Origin: Calycina herbarum
Lineage: Eukaryota > Ascomycota > Leotiomycetes > Helotiales > Pezizellaceae
Assembly (NCBI GenBank): GCA_001414485.1
Contig: LLEY01000283.1
Span: 1-53,834, forward strand
Direction of reading: 5' to 3'
Length of the DNA stretch: 53,834 nt
Part shown: positions 34,301-45,330 of the stretch, piece by piece
How the letters are laid out: the number at the start of each line of letters is the position of its first letter
How positions within the stretch are numbered: position 1 is the first letter of the stretch
Notes under the pieces: generated by a model
Database searches by the model: none
Seen by the model: only the letters and a program-made list of their open reading frames with translations
Told to the model about the DNA's origin: nothing
Translations under genes and position numbers: made by a program

Positions 34301-36678
34301 TTTGAGAAAATTCCGTAAAAGGAAATACAACTTGGGTGTGTGCGTTCACTGTTCAACCGTTCGGCAACGGAATCTGAAGCGGTGAAGGGAAAATCTTTTC
34401 ACTGTCCATTGGATAATTCGATGAAACTCCGGCATCGAATGTATTGTTGGGGATCTTCCTTTTAGAAAAAGAAAGGAAACAAATACAGAGTTCTCGAAAA
34501 GAGTTCAATTTCGATTGTACTCCAACGGCTGGAATAAGAATTAGGGGTCTTTTCCTAAACTTTTCGGTTATCTAGGTTGGCGGGGCGGCCCGTAGCCTTT
34601 TGTCCAATGAAATATGAGGCTGGAATTAAATTTACAAATATTTGGCATCAATTTTTGTGTCCATGAAACCGGTTCTATCTAGAAATATTCTAGATTCGCT
34701 AAACTTAGCCTATTTACTTTATTAAAATAACTCAAATCTTCTAAAATGTCAACAAGGAGAACTCCTCGCTTCACAGCCCCTTACCAGTCTCTCCACCACT
34801 TCCCCCTGTCGTTTCTCACTACAAAGTTCAGCAATCAAGAGAAAAAAATCACCTCAATCACAAGAATGCGCTGATTTGAAACTGGGAGCTGGACTCACTT
34901 CTCCTCATCAGGTACCTCTCCTTCTCAGACCCGTAACTCTCTACACCCCTCCCCCCTCCTCCTCTGCCTCATCCGTTTCTGCGTGACTAATCGATCCGCA
35001 ACATGCATCTTGATATCATATCTAACGCGCTTCTCATGGGGTTTATTCCCCGACTCTTGGATGAAGAGGAAGCCTGCGCCTGGTTCCACAATTGCTACCT
35101 GCTATGCTCAACACGATAAGTTCCACACTACACCAAATGATAAATCAAGCATACTAAGGTCTTTGAAACTACGAATGGAGTGTGTGTGGTGTCAATATAA
35201 ACGACGATGCTGCTCTTCTCGACTTATGTCAACCCCAGAGAGCGAGTGAGGAGAGGGGGGCGTTGGGATTTGATGGAAATGCCGACGATGACAAATCCAA
35301 TGCAGTGAGTCAGTCGTTCCAGTCTCGACAAATTATATAGAAAAGAGCAGAAGCAAAAAACAGGCAAGACATAGATAGCAATGAAAAAAAAAGACCGACC
35401 ACACATTAGAAGTAAGGTCAAGTTTCTTAAACAAATTCACCCAAGGTGTTCTTGGATAAATCAAGTCGCTTGAACCTGAATTTCATCTCTTTAAACACAG
35501 TATCACGAGCGTACCCAAGCAACAAAGAAGAAGAAGAGGTAGTCCCGATACAGACCCCCCAAGAAACAACAAGAAACAATAAATCCACTCCAGAAAATCC
35601 AAGATACCACCCTTAAAATTCCAAGTTCAAAATACCACCTGTGGCCTTCCCGAAGCCCCCTCTAAAATAATCGCAACAACACCTCTTACTCAAATAACTT
35701 CAAAATCCCCCACAAATCTTAACCCCCTCCCCCAAACCCCATCCCAACATACTTAATCCCCAGAGTTCACATCCTCACAAACCAAAAACCCCGCTTCACG
35801 ACAACATCCAATAACAAATAGCAAATAGCAGAAGCCAAGAAAGGAGACTCTCTAAACCTCGGTACCACAAAACCACGACAGAAGAAGCCAGGCGAAGAAT
35901 CAGACACCTCCACCCTCCCCCCTCTCCATTCACAACATAAAACTACGCCCGCCCCCGAGTCTCGTGTTTTCCAAATTCAGAATTTCATGCTGGCCCTTTC
36001 TCGGCATGTATGGAGGCCTACAGGTTAGTATGAGGACGAAGACGAAGACCAATATAGCAATTGTCGAATCGTCGATTCCTATGTTGTTGACTGCATTACG
36101 AGTTCGAAGAGCAACCCCCGGGATTGGAGAATAGTGCTGGTCCCAAATTCTTCGTGAACGAACGTGGATACAAACACCAGAAATGATTGTCAGGCAGGAC
36201 AGAAAGAAATCAAGGTCGGAAAAAAAAGGGGGAAACAAAGCTCCGATTTGCCAAAACATAAAAACACCCTTCTCTTCTCTTAACAGACAACAAATTCAAG
36301 CCCCAAAAACCAGGTAATATTGAATTCAACATGCACTAGCAAATATATACTAAAACATCCTCTTAAAAAAATAACAACAATAAATAGTAAGAATAGTACC
36401 TCGAAAACGAGGATCTCAGAATAGAAGCATCTATTGCAACCATATGTACATCAACCAACCCCCAGCAAGCCAAGCCAAAAGCAAAAATAAACACCCATTC
36501 AGAAAAAGAATCCATCTATCCAACGAGTGTATCATCCCATGCCACACGGCTTCACCAACAAAAAAAAAGATACCCGAGCGAACAGCCAAAAAACCAAGGA
36601 GCCATACGCCATGATATGAATGCAAAATATTTCCCCTTCCTTTCCCCCTATCCTCCCATTTCATGGTGCATTTATGGT
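34301..36678. other. Intergenic region, no supported gene
   Basis: About 2.4 kb. It is strongly A/C-rich on the plus strand between 35450 and 36430, which may be the 3' UTR side of the minus-strand gene at 36679. The open frame at 35930-36259 minus has a hydrophobic stretch but no family resemblance. The missing P450 5' part was looked for here and not seen. Confidence 0.5.
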
Positions 36679-37289
36679 CTATGGTTTGGCGGGAGGTGGT
36701 AACTCTCCATCTTTCCTCGTCCTCTCGTCAGCACTATTTCTCTCTCGCACGGCTTCAACAACCACATATTCGGATTCGGATCCATATTCACCTTCACTAG
36801 CACCAGGGGTAGGTGGTAAAGCCCCTGGAATGGGGGGTGTACTATATGTAGTTCTCTTCTGCACTTCTGGTCGTTGTGCCCCCGAATCGTCTATAGATCC
36901 CACCGCGAATTCCGTAGCTAGAGGACTCTTGGGCAATTCGGTTTGCGTGGGAGATTTGCTGAAGGTATCACCGTTTAGGGAGGCGCGTTGCCGGGGACTG
37001 GTGGAGGAGTTTGAACGTGAGGGGATAGGGGAGATCCCGCCGGCTGCTTGTTTGGCTTTTAGACGTTCTTCGGTGGCTTTTAATCGCGCTTCGAGGGCTT
37101 CGAGTTCGGAGGTTTGGGAGGAGACTGCTTTTTTCCTAGATTTGGGGGAGAGGGTAAGAGAGAGCCTTAAGGGCTGGTGTTTGTATGGAGGGGAAGGACT
37201 GACTTTTCTGAAACTGCGGCATCCAAGTCGGCGACGCTGTTGTCGATTTTGAAGAGGTCGTTGAGGGCGAGGGAAAAGGAGCGCGCCAT
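36679..37289 (-). CDS. Small conserved coiled-coil protein of unknown function, 180 aa
   Basis: Two exons on the minus strand: 37204-37289 and 36679-37135. The first encodes MARSFSLALNDLFKIDNSV and on to SEK; the second continues KKAVSSQTSELEALEARLKATEERLKAKQ, a heptad-like run that predicts a short coiled coil (residues about 20-58). The rest is Ser/Pro-rich and probably disordered (SPIPSRSNSS, TPPIPGALPPTPGAS), with an acidic stretch and a Lys/Pro tail. There is no catalytic motif or signal peptide. It could be a scaffold or adaptor. The donor reads GTCAGT, which is atypical, but the join keeps the frame. The long plus-strand frame at 36620-37252 is its antisense shadow. Confidence 0.7.
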
Positions 37290-39373
37290 GGTTCTGGAGG
37301 GGTCAGTATTACGCGCGAATGATGCCATTGATGGAACTTTGGAGATAAGGGGACGCACGATTGTGGACGGACTGCACTTGGCTTCCAGTCGCGATCCATC
37401 TCTTCGTCTGACATTGCGGTGGTATTGGTGGTGGACATGATTACTGCAATCTGGTTTGGATGTGAAGGCGGGGGAATAATTTGAAGCTGTGCTGTACTAG
37501 GAGCGGAAGACGGAGAAGCTAGGTGGGTAGGTTGTTGAGCTGGGAGACGGAGATGTACAGAGTGGGAGTAGAGTAGGGTTAGGTTAGGTGGGAGTCTTGA
37601 GAGAGTCTTGAGAGAGTCTTGAGAAAGGCAATCCCTCGAATTAAATGAATGACCTCTGTGAATGAATGTCTCTCGGCCACGAGGCTAGGGTTGTACTTTG
37701 ATCGCTGGGAAAATAAGGGGGTCGAGAATCGGAGGTAAGGTACGGTAAGGTACGCTACGCCAGTCAGGCTGGTCCAGAAATGGAGCTGCAGCTGGGGGGA
37801 AGTGGAGCGTGATTTAGGATTGCGCGAGGCTGCTTTAGGAAGAAGAGCTGATGATGATTTACGACCTCATCATCAGCATCATGCCGAGTGCAGATGCACA
37901 ACTCAACTCAAGCGGAGAGGGGGGAAAAGGGGTCATGGACGGGAGGGTTGATGCTGGTGCAAGACGCATGATCTTGAAGCCTGATAGTGCCTGTGATCAC
38001 AGGGTAGGTGAGTCGCCTAGCGAGTGAGCTGGCCAGGAGTCGGCTAGTCAGGGGCAGAATCCATTGTGAAAAAGGTAGGCAGGATAAGGATAGCTTTGAA
38101 AGAAGCTTGTTTGCTATTTTATATTGGTAGCAAGTTGTACAAATCTTGAAATATCAAGCACAAAGTTCCGTTGTATTGCAGTAGAAGCCGTTTCGTGGTA
38201 CCTGTGGTAAGACCCTAGCCCTACTTAGGTACTCCCTAATTGCTGGTGCAGTGCTGCTAATGCATCAGGGCACGAGGTGCTAGTTACAGAATACGGACTC
38301 CGGTAGAGTAAGCCTTATATTGCTAGCTTGATGGGTTAATACCGCGGATTTTGAAGTAGAGTGAGCACTCTCCTTTTATCTCGGATAGAACTTTTCTTCA
38401 TTATCTCAAACATATCTACAGCGGCATCGCTAGTCCATTCCAAGTAAACAGCGGTTTTCTTCCCATACTGCCCCTTTCTCTATTATTTTAAAGCTTATAT
38501 GTACGACAATAAGATATTTTCAGGGGAAAAAGCTAGCAGAATCAAATTCGTGCCTCTCAAAAGTTGTATTCCCTAATATAAGTTAGGGTACCCGGAAGAA
38601 AGCCTGGGTCTCTTAATACAATGTCCAACACAATTCGACCTACTCACATGCAAAATCCAGAATTGCATAGAAAGTTACAAAATCCCATTCAAGCACGAAT
38701 ACCTACCAATCTATCGTCTTAGAAATGAATCCCTCATTCTCCTGTCTCCTAATTTTAATATGGACTGCGACGCGCACAACTCATTCTTGATGAAATAATT
38801 ACTAGAAATAATTCCGAAGCTTCGTTTTCATGATATAATGTTCCGGAACTAACTTCCGGTGTATAAGTATTTCGAATTCGAACCCTTTGAACAGAATCTT
38901 CAACATTATTTACTTTATCTCTTCAGCAAATCTACATGCAAGTAATCCTAGAAAAAGTTTAATTACCAACATATTTTAATCCCTACCAACCGCTTCTATT
39001 CGTTCAGCTTCCCGTCCCGGTAACACGTGATTTGAGTTCATCGCACCTTTGCTCCTCGTCACCACCACTCACCATCATCGGGGAATCGAATTCCATGCGC
39101 GCGACTTTCCATCATCAACACCCACCCAACATCACGACTTTCATCGACACGACACGACCCTCCTCATGATTTGCGACGCCTTAGGATTCTAAATGCTGCA
39201 TCGCACGCCATCCCATAATTCGCGACCGGCCAAGCCCAATTTGACGGCGTTCGCTGCGAAAGCTCGTCGTCGTGGCTCCCCTTCACCTCGTTGCTCGCGC
39301 GGTCGACGGGACCTCTGCTACTGCCAGTGAATCTACCGCCCACCCTGATCGCTGGCGAGAAGCCTACCGGGGC
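37290..39373. promoter_or_regulatory. Divergent intergenic region
   Basis: About 2.1 kb between the start codons of the coiled-coil protein gene (minus) and the bromodomain protein gene (plus). It contains a three-copy 11-bp tandem repeat (37592-37624) and a nearby GGTAAGGTACG-like duplication (about 37735-37755). No supported gene is visible; the region is AT-rich in its second half. Confidence 0.4.
37592..37624 (+). repeat. 11-bp tandem repeat, three copies
   Basis: The unit GAGTCTTGAGA repeats three times with period 11 (starts at 37592, 37603 and 37614), about 300 bp upstream of the minus-strand gene's start. It is likely replication slippage. Confidence 0.8.
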
Positions 39374-42301
39374 ATGAATACTACACCTTCCTCCACGCTC
39401 GCACAGCCCAACCCAAATGTAAACCACGCGCACGCGCACTCGCACTCGCCATCGCCCTCCCCCCCGTCTTCATACACCCCCCTCGAACAACTATTGCTCT
39501 TCCAGGCTCTCTTGGAATTCGGCACGCGCGATGATGATTTCGTTCGAATCTCCGGTCTCCTGACCAACAACAATTTAGTGAGGGATTCTGAGACTTACGA
39601 TGCCCGACGATTGAGTGCGGATGCGTTGCGCCAACTCTATGTACGATTATTGCATGAGGAAGTGAGGAAGGAGGGGCAAGATCAGGACGTACAAGAAGAT
39701 GGCACGCAGGCCGGGTCGAAGAAGCGAAAGTTACCCAGTCCACCACTACCTTCACTCAAGGATATTCAGCAACACGACGAAAAGTTACCGTTGCTGGTGA
39801 ACAAGCTGTACGCACGATATCGGGATTGTATGATAGCAGGAATACGAGAAGAAGAACGTAACTATGCTCGGGTTCGGCGGGAAATCGTGGAGATCGAGAG
39901 AGGAGAATGGGATGAGAGGATATTGAGAGAGGAGCGTGAGCTCGCAAGTAGGAACGGGACAGTACCACCCGCACCACCACAACCAAGGACGAATGGCACA
40001 ACTCCAATACTACCAACGGCTGTACCAACACCGACGCCCCCAGCTCAATCAAAACCCAGACCCGTGGAAGTACAGAGACCACAAGTTGCGATAAAAGCTT
40101 CCCCTGTGTTGGCACCGGCGAAAGCATCTCCAAAAATCTCACCATCTCCACGAAACGATGGAAAACAAGAGGGATTGGCTATTACGGATGTTTTGAATTC
40201 TCGACCAATCTCCCCTGTTCCTCCGTCTACAACGCAAGCACCAGATGCCAGAGTGCAAAATGGAACACAAACTAGTCGTCCTCTTGCAAAGAATACACAA
40301 CGGCCAGGAAACAACGGGCAAATTCAACACCCACAACAAGGCCCATCACCTTTGCAGCCCCCATCAGGACTACAACATCCCGGGGCAAATGTTTGGAAAT
40401 GGGAGCCACCATCATTTGGACCACACCAGCAGCAACACCATCCCCAATATCAATCTCCAAGTCCTCAGCAGCAATTCCAACCACAGCCTCAATTTCCGCC
40501 CCAATTCCAATCTCCATCACAGACACATCAACAGCCTCCTCAATTCCCACCACCAGGTCAACCACAACACTTCAACACACCACAATACCAACAACAACAC
40601 CCACCCCCTCGTGGATCATTTTCGGCACCACATGGATTGCCTTCTCCTCATCCTCATGTCCCATCATCTCCATCCCCTCTAAATACCCAACACCCACATG
40701 GAATACTTCTCCCACCACCCAATGGTATGCGTCAGTCTCCTGGCTCGCCATCTTTGCCACTTGATGCTTTGGCGGATATGGCTGGCCAACAACAATACCG
40801 GCCTCAATCTGGGTCTCCCAGGACCCCGCAGCCAATGCAAGCTCCTCCTGCGAGTTATCCAATGCAATACCAGCAGCAGCAAAGACCTCCTCAACCTCAC
40901 AATGGCGGCCCCCAACCATTTCAAACTCCTCAATACCAAGTGGCTTCTGCTCCCTATCCTCCCCAATTTCAATCTCCGTCTTCAGATCCCAGAGGACAGT
41001 ATCAAGCTCAGGCCTTGGTTCCTCCGGATAATAGACAGTATAATTCGCCTTATAATGCTAACCAGGGTCCAAAACCTGTGGCTTCCAGCACCCAACCAAA
41101 TCCGGCACCAAAACCTCGTCCAATGCTACCAAATACTCCAATATCCCAAGGTGTACGACCATTCAAGACTGGAAGTGGTACCAGATGGACTCCAAATCCC
41201 ACGGCGTCAACTCCAAGACCTAACAAGAAAGTTGAGCCTCCTGCCGTGGAGCCATTGAGTCCTGTGCTGGTTCCGGCAAATCCCCCAGCCGTGGTTAAGA
41301 AACCTGCTCCTCCGAAGAAGGAAGTTACAAAACCGGAACCCTCGAAAGTTACCAAAACACCCAAAAGACCAGCGCAGCGAAAAAGAGCGGGTAGCACCGC
41401 TTCTTCGGTCGTTGCAAGATCTCAAAGGAGTCAATCAGTTGCAACAGTTGCGTCACGCGCGGATGATTTCCAGCATGTCAAGCAAGAAGTTGCAACTCCT
41501 ATCGGTGGAGTTGATGATGTGGATGAAGCGGACGAGTCATCATTTACACATCCACAGTCCACACCAGGGATATCGCAGAATCAGACTGGCAAGCGCAAGC
41601 GTGATGCTAGTAATATGTTCGAATCACGACCTCCTCCATCTTCACCTCCTACGCATGTTCTCTGGACTCGAGGTTTCCCTAAAATATCTGCATCTGCACT
41701 TGAATCGGTTTCTGGGCACAGAAATGCCAGCACATTCGCTGCACCGGTAAAGGAAAAGGACGCACCTGGGTACTCTAGCAGAGTTCTCCGACCACAGGAT
41801 TTGAAGAGCATTCGTTCCGCAATCAATGCTGGTCACAGAGCAGCAACTGCCGCGGCACCTGCTGATATGAACAGCTCTGCTGTAAATGTTTGGCTCCCTA
41901 TTTCGGAAGAACTCGTTCCTCCAAAGGGGATTATCAACAATGCCCAACTGGAAAAGGAATTGATGCGCATGTTTGCAAATGCCATCATGTACAATCCCGA
42001 TCCAGATGCGGGAGTTGGCAGACGATTACAAGATAAGGGGAAGGCGCCATCTGGAGATGTTTTGGGTTATGAAATCGATGTTGATGGAGTGGTGAAGGAT
42101 ACTCGGGCTATGTTTGCTGATGTTGAGAAAATCATCACGAATATGAGGAGTGCTGAGAGGAGAAGCGAAGAGTTACGAGAGGCTAGTATAGCTACGGGTG
42201 GTCTGGTCGTGACCGCAGGAGAATATGACGAAGGTGATGAAGGGGATGGTGATGCGAGTTCTGTTACTGGGAGTGTAGCGAAGAGAAGACGTAAGGCTTA
42301 G
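39374..42301 (+). CDS. BRD8/Bdc1-like bromodomain protein, probable NuA4 acetyltransferase subunit, 975 aa
   Basis: A single-exon gene. Residues about 35-180 resemble the N-terminal module of BRD8-type proteins (PLEQLLLFQALLEFGTRDDD..., then a helical stretch with KLPLLVNKLYARYRDCMIAG). The middle, about 190-640, is extremely Pro/Gln/Ser-rich and surely disordered. A bromodomain-like fold follows at about 768-925: APGYSSRVLRPQDLKSIRSAI matches the conserved Y...RPxDLxTI core, and LEKELMRMFANAIMYNPD matches the helix carrying the acetyl-lysine-contacting Asn. Between them sits an insertion of about 40 residues, longer than usual. In yeasts and animals this family belongs to the NuA4/TIP60 histone acetyltransferase complex. 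The C terminus ends in a basic KRRRKA. The ATG at 39374 is used; the frame upstream of it has only a GTG. Confidence 0.8.
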   Translation: MNTTPSSTLAQPNPNVNHAHAHSHSPSPSPPSSYTPLEQLLLFQALLEFGTRDDDFVRISGLLTNNNLVRDSETYDARRLSADALRQLYVRLLHEEVRKEGQDQDVQEDGTQAGSKKRKLPSPPLPSLKDIQQHDEKLPLLVNKLYARYRDCMIAGIREEERNYARVRREIVEIERGEWDERILREERELASRNGTVPPAPPQPRTNGTTPILPTAVPTPTPPAQSKPRPVEVQRPQVAIKASPVLAPAKASPKISPSPRNDGKQEGLAITDVLNSRPISPVPPSTTQAPDARVQNGTQTSRPLAKNTQRPGNNGQIQHPQQGPSPLQPPSGLQHPGANVWKWEPPSFGPHQQQHHPQYQSPSPQQQFQPQPQFPPQFQSPSQTHQQPPQFPPPGQPQHFNTPQYQQQHPPPRGSFSAPHGLPSPHPHVPSSPSPLNTQHPHGILLPPPNGMRQSPGSPSLPLDALADMAGQQQYRPQSGSPRTPQPMQAPPASYPMQYQQQQRPPQPHNGGPQPFQTPQYQVASAPYPPQFQSPSSDPRGQYQAQALVPPDNRQYNSPYNANQGPKPVASSTQPNPAPKPRPMLPNTPISQGVRPFKTGSGTRWTPNPTASTPRPNKKVEPPAVEPLSPVLVPANPPAVVKKPAPPKKEVTKPEPSKVTKTPKRPAQRKRAGSTASSVVARSQRSQSVATVASRADDFQHVKQEVATPIGGVDDVDEADESSFTHPQSTPGISQNQTGKRKRDASNMFESRPPPSSPPTHVLWTRGFPKISASALESVSGHRNASTFAAPVKEKDAPGYSSRVLRPQDLKSIRSAINAGHRAATAAAPADMNSSAVNVWLPISEELVPPKGIINNAQLEKELMRMFANAIMYNPDPDAGVGRRLQDKGKAPSGDVLGYEIDVDGVVKDTRAMFADVEKIITNMRSAERRSEELREASIATGGLVVTAGEYDEGDEGDGDASSVTGSVAKRRRKA

Positions 42302-42724
42302 GGTTTCACCAAGGCACGCTTGTTTAGATGCTGAAAAGTCCGGTTGATGTATATATTAATAAAAGAAATAAATCTTTTGGCAATTTTTGTTTGATGTAAA
42401 ATCCCATTCGCCTGGATTTCTTTTGAACTTAATGATGGAATACTCACTCGTCGTCTGCAAACAACTTCTCCCTCTTGGGTATTTAAACCTTGGCCGCAAT
42501 CAACGACACCATCGTTGATACAGCTGGATCTGGTGTGGAGCTCTATCAGCTGTAGCAAGGCACGCAACCAAAGTTCTTCTGGGTACAAGGTACATACTTA
42601 AACCAAGGCAAATCATAAATATGAGACAAGAGGAAGAGGATAAGCATGTTCCAAGTGTCCTCTTTCTGTATTCCTTCTAATTCAAATTCATCTATTTGTC
42701 GATCGCCAATTCATCTCACAACAT
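42302..42724. other. Convergent 3' flanks
   Basis: 423 bp between two converging genes. No coding signal was seen; AATAAA-like runs near 42357-42372 could serve as polyadenylation signals. Confidence 0.5.
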
Positions 42725-43762
42725 CTACACCAACCCCCCTTTCTTCAACCACTCATGTGCCTTAGCATACACCTCCTCACACTTCTCCCTCCTCTTCGCC
42801 AACGAACTCTTCTTCCGCCCAAAATGATGCGTAAAGCCATGCGAAGTTCCCCTCGCTAACGTCCACTTATAAGTCCCCTCCTCAAAATCAGTCTCCTTCT
42901 CCTCCCTCCATCCCAACCCCGCCAAGTGATGGATCATCTCTTGGGCTTCTAGACGCAACATATCCCATTGCGCACCGATGATATAAATCCAAGGTGGTAA
43001 ATCTTCTTTGCGCGCGTAACACGGACTGAGAAGTGGATTTCTACGATTCTCTCCTACGCGCACGTAGCCCCAGTCGAACCAGGGGGATGAAGCTTCCAAG
43101 GAGTCTTTGGGGCCGTTTTTGTAGGGGCGTGAGGCGAGTTTATATTCGGGGGGGTGGCCGAAATCTACGATTGGGTAGTAGGAAAGTGCTGCCTTGATCT
43201 TCCCCTTTAAGGAAGGGAGTTGAGAGGCGCAAAGGGCTAAGTTCCCTCCTGCGCTGAACCCGGCGATTGTGACACGGGATTTATCAATGGGTAGTGTGTC
43301 GTCGTCTAGGACGGAGGCTGCGACTTCTGCTATGTCGTGGACGGGGCCGGGGAATGGATGGAGGGGGGCTTTTTGGTAGTTGAGGGATACGATGAGCATT
43401 CCTGTTCGGGTGGCCCAGGTGGAGCAGAATTCATCGTCGTACTGGGCGTCGCAGACTGCGAAGCCGCCGCCGTGGATGTTGATGTAGAGGGGTAATAGTG
43501 TTCCGGGCTTGTGGCTGGGGGGGAAGAAGATACGGGTTTGGAGGGTTGGTCGACAGGGGTAGGTTTTGAGGATGGTGGGGCTCCATGATGGGGGTTGGGG
43601 GTAGAGGAATCGATGGATGGAGAGGACTGTGGAGACTATGGATTTGAAGAGCCAGAGTCTTAGGAAACAGTTTAGGCGATGGGGAAAGGGTAGCGAGATT
43701 TTGAGGAGAGGGGGGAGCGATTCGGAGGCGATGTCTTGTTCTAGTGATTCCAGCAGCGTCAT
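42725..43762 (-). CDS. Alpha/beta hydrolase, hormone-sensitive-lipase type, 345 aa
   Basis: An intact single-exon gene on the minus strand. The oxyanion-hole motif HGGG is at residues 97-100 (YINIHGGGFAV). The nucleophile is Ser170 in IAGFSAGGNLAL, the acid is probably Asp267 in IGAQWDMLRLEA, and the base is His308 in GTSHGFTHHFG. This arrangement defines the HSL/arylacetamide deacetylase group of carboxylesterases, which cleave short to medium acyl esters. No signal peptide is evident; a moderately hydrophobic stretch at 31-55 could associate with membranes. It converges with the bromodomain gene. The substrate is unknown, and detoxification or secondary metabolism are both plausible. Confidence 0.9.
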   Translation of the reverse strand: MTLLESLEQDIASESLPPLLKISLPFPHRLNCFLRLWLFKSIVSTVLSIHRFLYPQPPSWSPTILKTYPCRPTLQTRIFFPPSHKPGTLLPLYINIHGGGFAVCDAQYDDEFCSTWATRTGMLIVSLNYQKAPLHPFPGPVHDIAEVAASVLDDDTLPIDKSRVTIAGFSAGGNLALCASQLPSLKGKIKAALSYYPIVDFGHPPEYKLASRPYKNGPKDSLEASSPWFDWGYVRVGENRRNPLLSPCYARKEDLPPWIYIIGAQWDMLRLEAQEMIHHLAGLGWREEKETDFEEGTYKWTLARGTSHGFTHHFGRKKSSLAKRREKCEEVYAKAHEWLKKGGLV

Positions 43763-44422
43763 TTTGAGAAGTGAGCTACGTGCTCTTTCGAAATTCCAGT
43801 TTGAACTTTAAGTATGTGCTATTTGAGAAGCACATGCGAAAATACTTATACTTTGGAAGTTTTCATGAGTCCCGTAACTTGCGTAATTGAGGCACAGCTC
43901 AACAAAATGCTTGAGGTTGGGATCTCGCGATTAGATTCCGGGCACTCAAGGCCCACAAAATGACTCCATTTGGTGTTGAAGTGCCGAGATATCAGTTGGA
44001 GACTTGAGGAAATCTGAAATGAACTCGGAATTGCTTCATGTCCAAGGCTGTAGGGTTGCAGTAGACAGAGGTGTTTTAAGTTTACCGCCAAAGAGTTTCC
44101 TCTTGAGTTGGAATTTCACTCTTAACCTAGTTCTATGAACAACGGACTCTTTTTTTTTACGACACATAATTTTCGAACTCCACCCGAAAACAGGCTGATA
44201 ACGTTGTTTGGTCAACGGGAAAGCCGAGTCCCAAAGAGCAATTCTCAAAAGAGGCCGCAGCCCGGGAGATGGTTACAGTCAGATGTATATTTACGCAAGG
44301 CAGGAACGACACAAGATGAAAATACAGATCTCGGAGATGGTGTCCACGACGCCATACAACTCTTGCACCCCAAAAAAAGCAGTCGTAAAGAGTAGGATTC
44401 TGTTAGTTGTTTTCCAGTAAGG
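43763..44422. other. Intergenic region
   Basis: About 660 bp between the hydrolase start and the MFS relic. No supported gene and no notable repeats were seen. Confidence 0.5.
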
Positions 44423-45330
44423 ATGGAGGTTGATAAAAATGGGCACTGTGGAAAGTCCCAAATCCTCAGTCACGGTGGAAGGGGATGGCAGCTACAACCA
44501 TCCGGACTTCAAGAACAATCGAGGAAAATGAAACCAAAAATCCTGATAGCATTGTGGAAATTCCGAAAAACGCCACTCATAACAGATATCCAAGAATGTA
44601 ACATAACACCTCCAGAAAGCGAAGTCTCCGATGAGACAAAGCCGAAAGCCATTCAATTCAAGCTTACAGTCTTCTTCCTCTGCGCCATTTCCTTCGTCGC
44701 CTCCATGGATGTAGTAATTGTAGGAGCCTGTCTAGTTTTAATAGTAAAAGACATCGGAGCAACAAGTAATTAATCTTTCTGGATCGGAACATCCTTTCTC
44801 CTCGCTCAAACCGTCACGATCCCAATTTATGGCACTCCGAGTGAGATTTTTGGGAGGAAATGGCCGATTTAAACAGCTATTACGATCTTTACTGTTGGAA
44901 GTATACTTTGTGCTACAGTAAAGAGTGTTAGTTGGTTGATTGGGGCGAGGGTTGTGCAGGGTTTTGGTGCTGGGGGAGCTTTGCAACTTGTTCAGGTTAT
45001 TTTGTCGGATAATTACTACGCTGGAGGAGGCTTTTTATGGCTTTGGCTGCTATGGCTTGGGCTTTGGGGACGAATCTTGGATATGTTTTTTTCTTCTTCT
45101 TGGATTTCCACTGGCCATGTTTAGAGACGATATTTCTCCAAAAATGTGGTTATTAGCTTTTACTCTGTATTCCACTCGGCGGTATAATTGGTTCTTACAC
45201 AAACATGGCGTTGGGTATTTTGGATCAACGTCCCAATCTGCACGATCTGCCTTCTTGGACTCATATACTCTCTCCGCCTTCAACAAGACACCTCTTCATT
45301 CATGAAGAAACTGGCAAGTGGAATAATACA
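44423..45330 (+). pseudogene. MFS drug:H+ antiporter-type transporter relic
   Basis: The sequence aligns by eye with the first half of fungal DHA-type MFS transporters. It shows TM1 (FFLCAISFVASMDVVIVGAC), SFWIGTSFLLAQTVTIPIYGT, the loop motif SEIFGRKWP, then ARVVQGFGAGGALQLVQVILSD and later WRWVFWINVPICTICLLGL. The frame is broken at least four times: TAA at 44771, TAA at 44870, and two frameshifts near 45010-45045 around the expected TTLEE and MALAAMAWALG segments. Similarity ends around 45330, after about six helices, so the second half of the transporter is missing. It cannot make a working carrier. Decay is by both point and indel changes. Confidence 0.75.

Noticed and set aside
35930..36259. 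Minus-strand open frame with a hydrophobic run
   Set aside because: Could mimic a membrane segment, but no start context, family match or splicing support.
36620..37252. 210-codon plus-strand frame rich in Gly, Ser and Cys
   Set aside because: It lies antisense to the conserved coiled-coil protein, whose minus-strand frame has a better start, splice site and recognisable heptad pattern.
38870..38890. B-box-like sequence GGTTCGAATTC on the minus strand, suggesting a tRNA
   Set aside because: No matching acceptor stem or A box around it; no cloverleaf could be drawn.
44423..45330. Repeat-induced point mutation as the cause of the MFS relic
   Set aside because: The breaks include frameshifts and no clear C-to-T excess could be judged by eye; not supported without a dinucleotide calculation.
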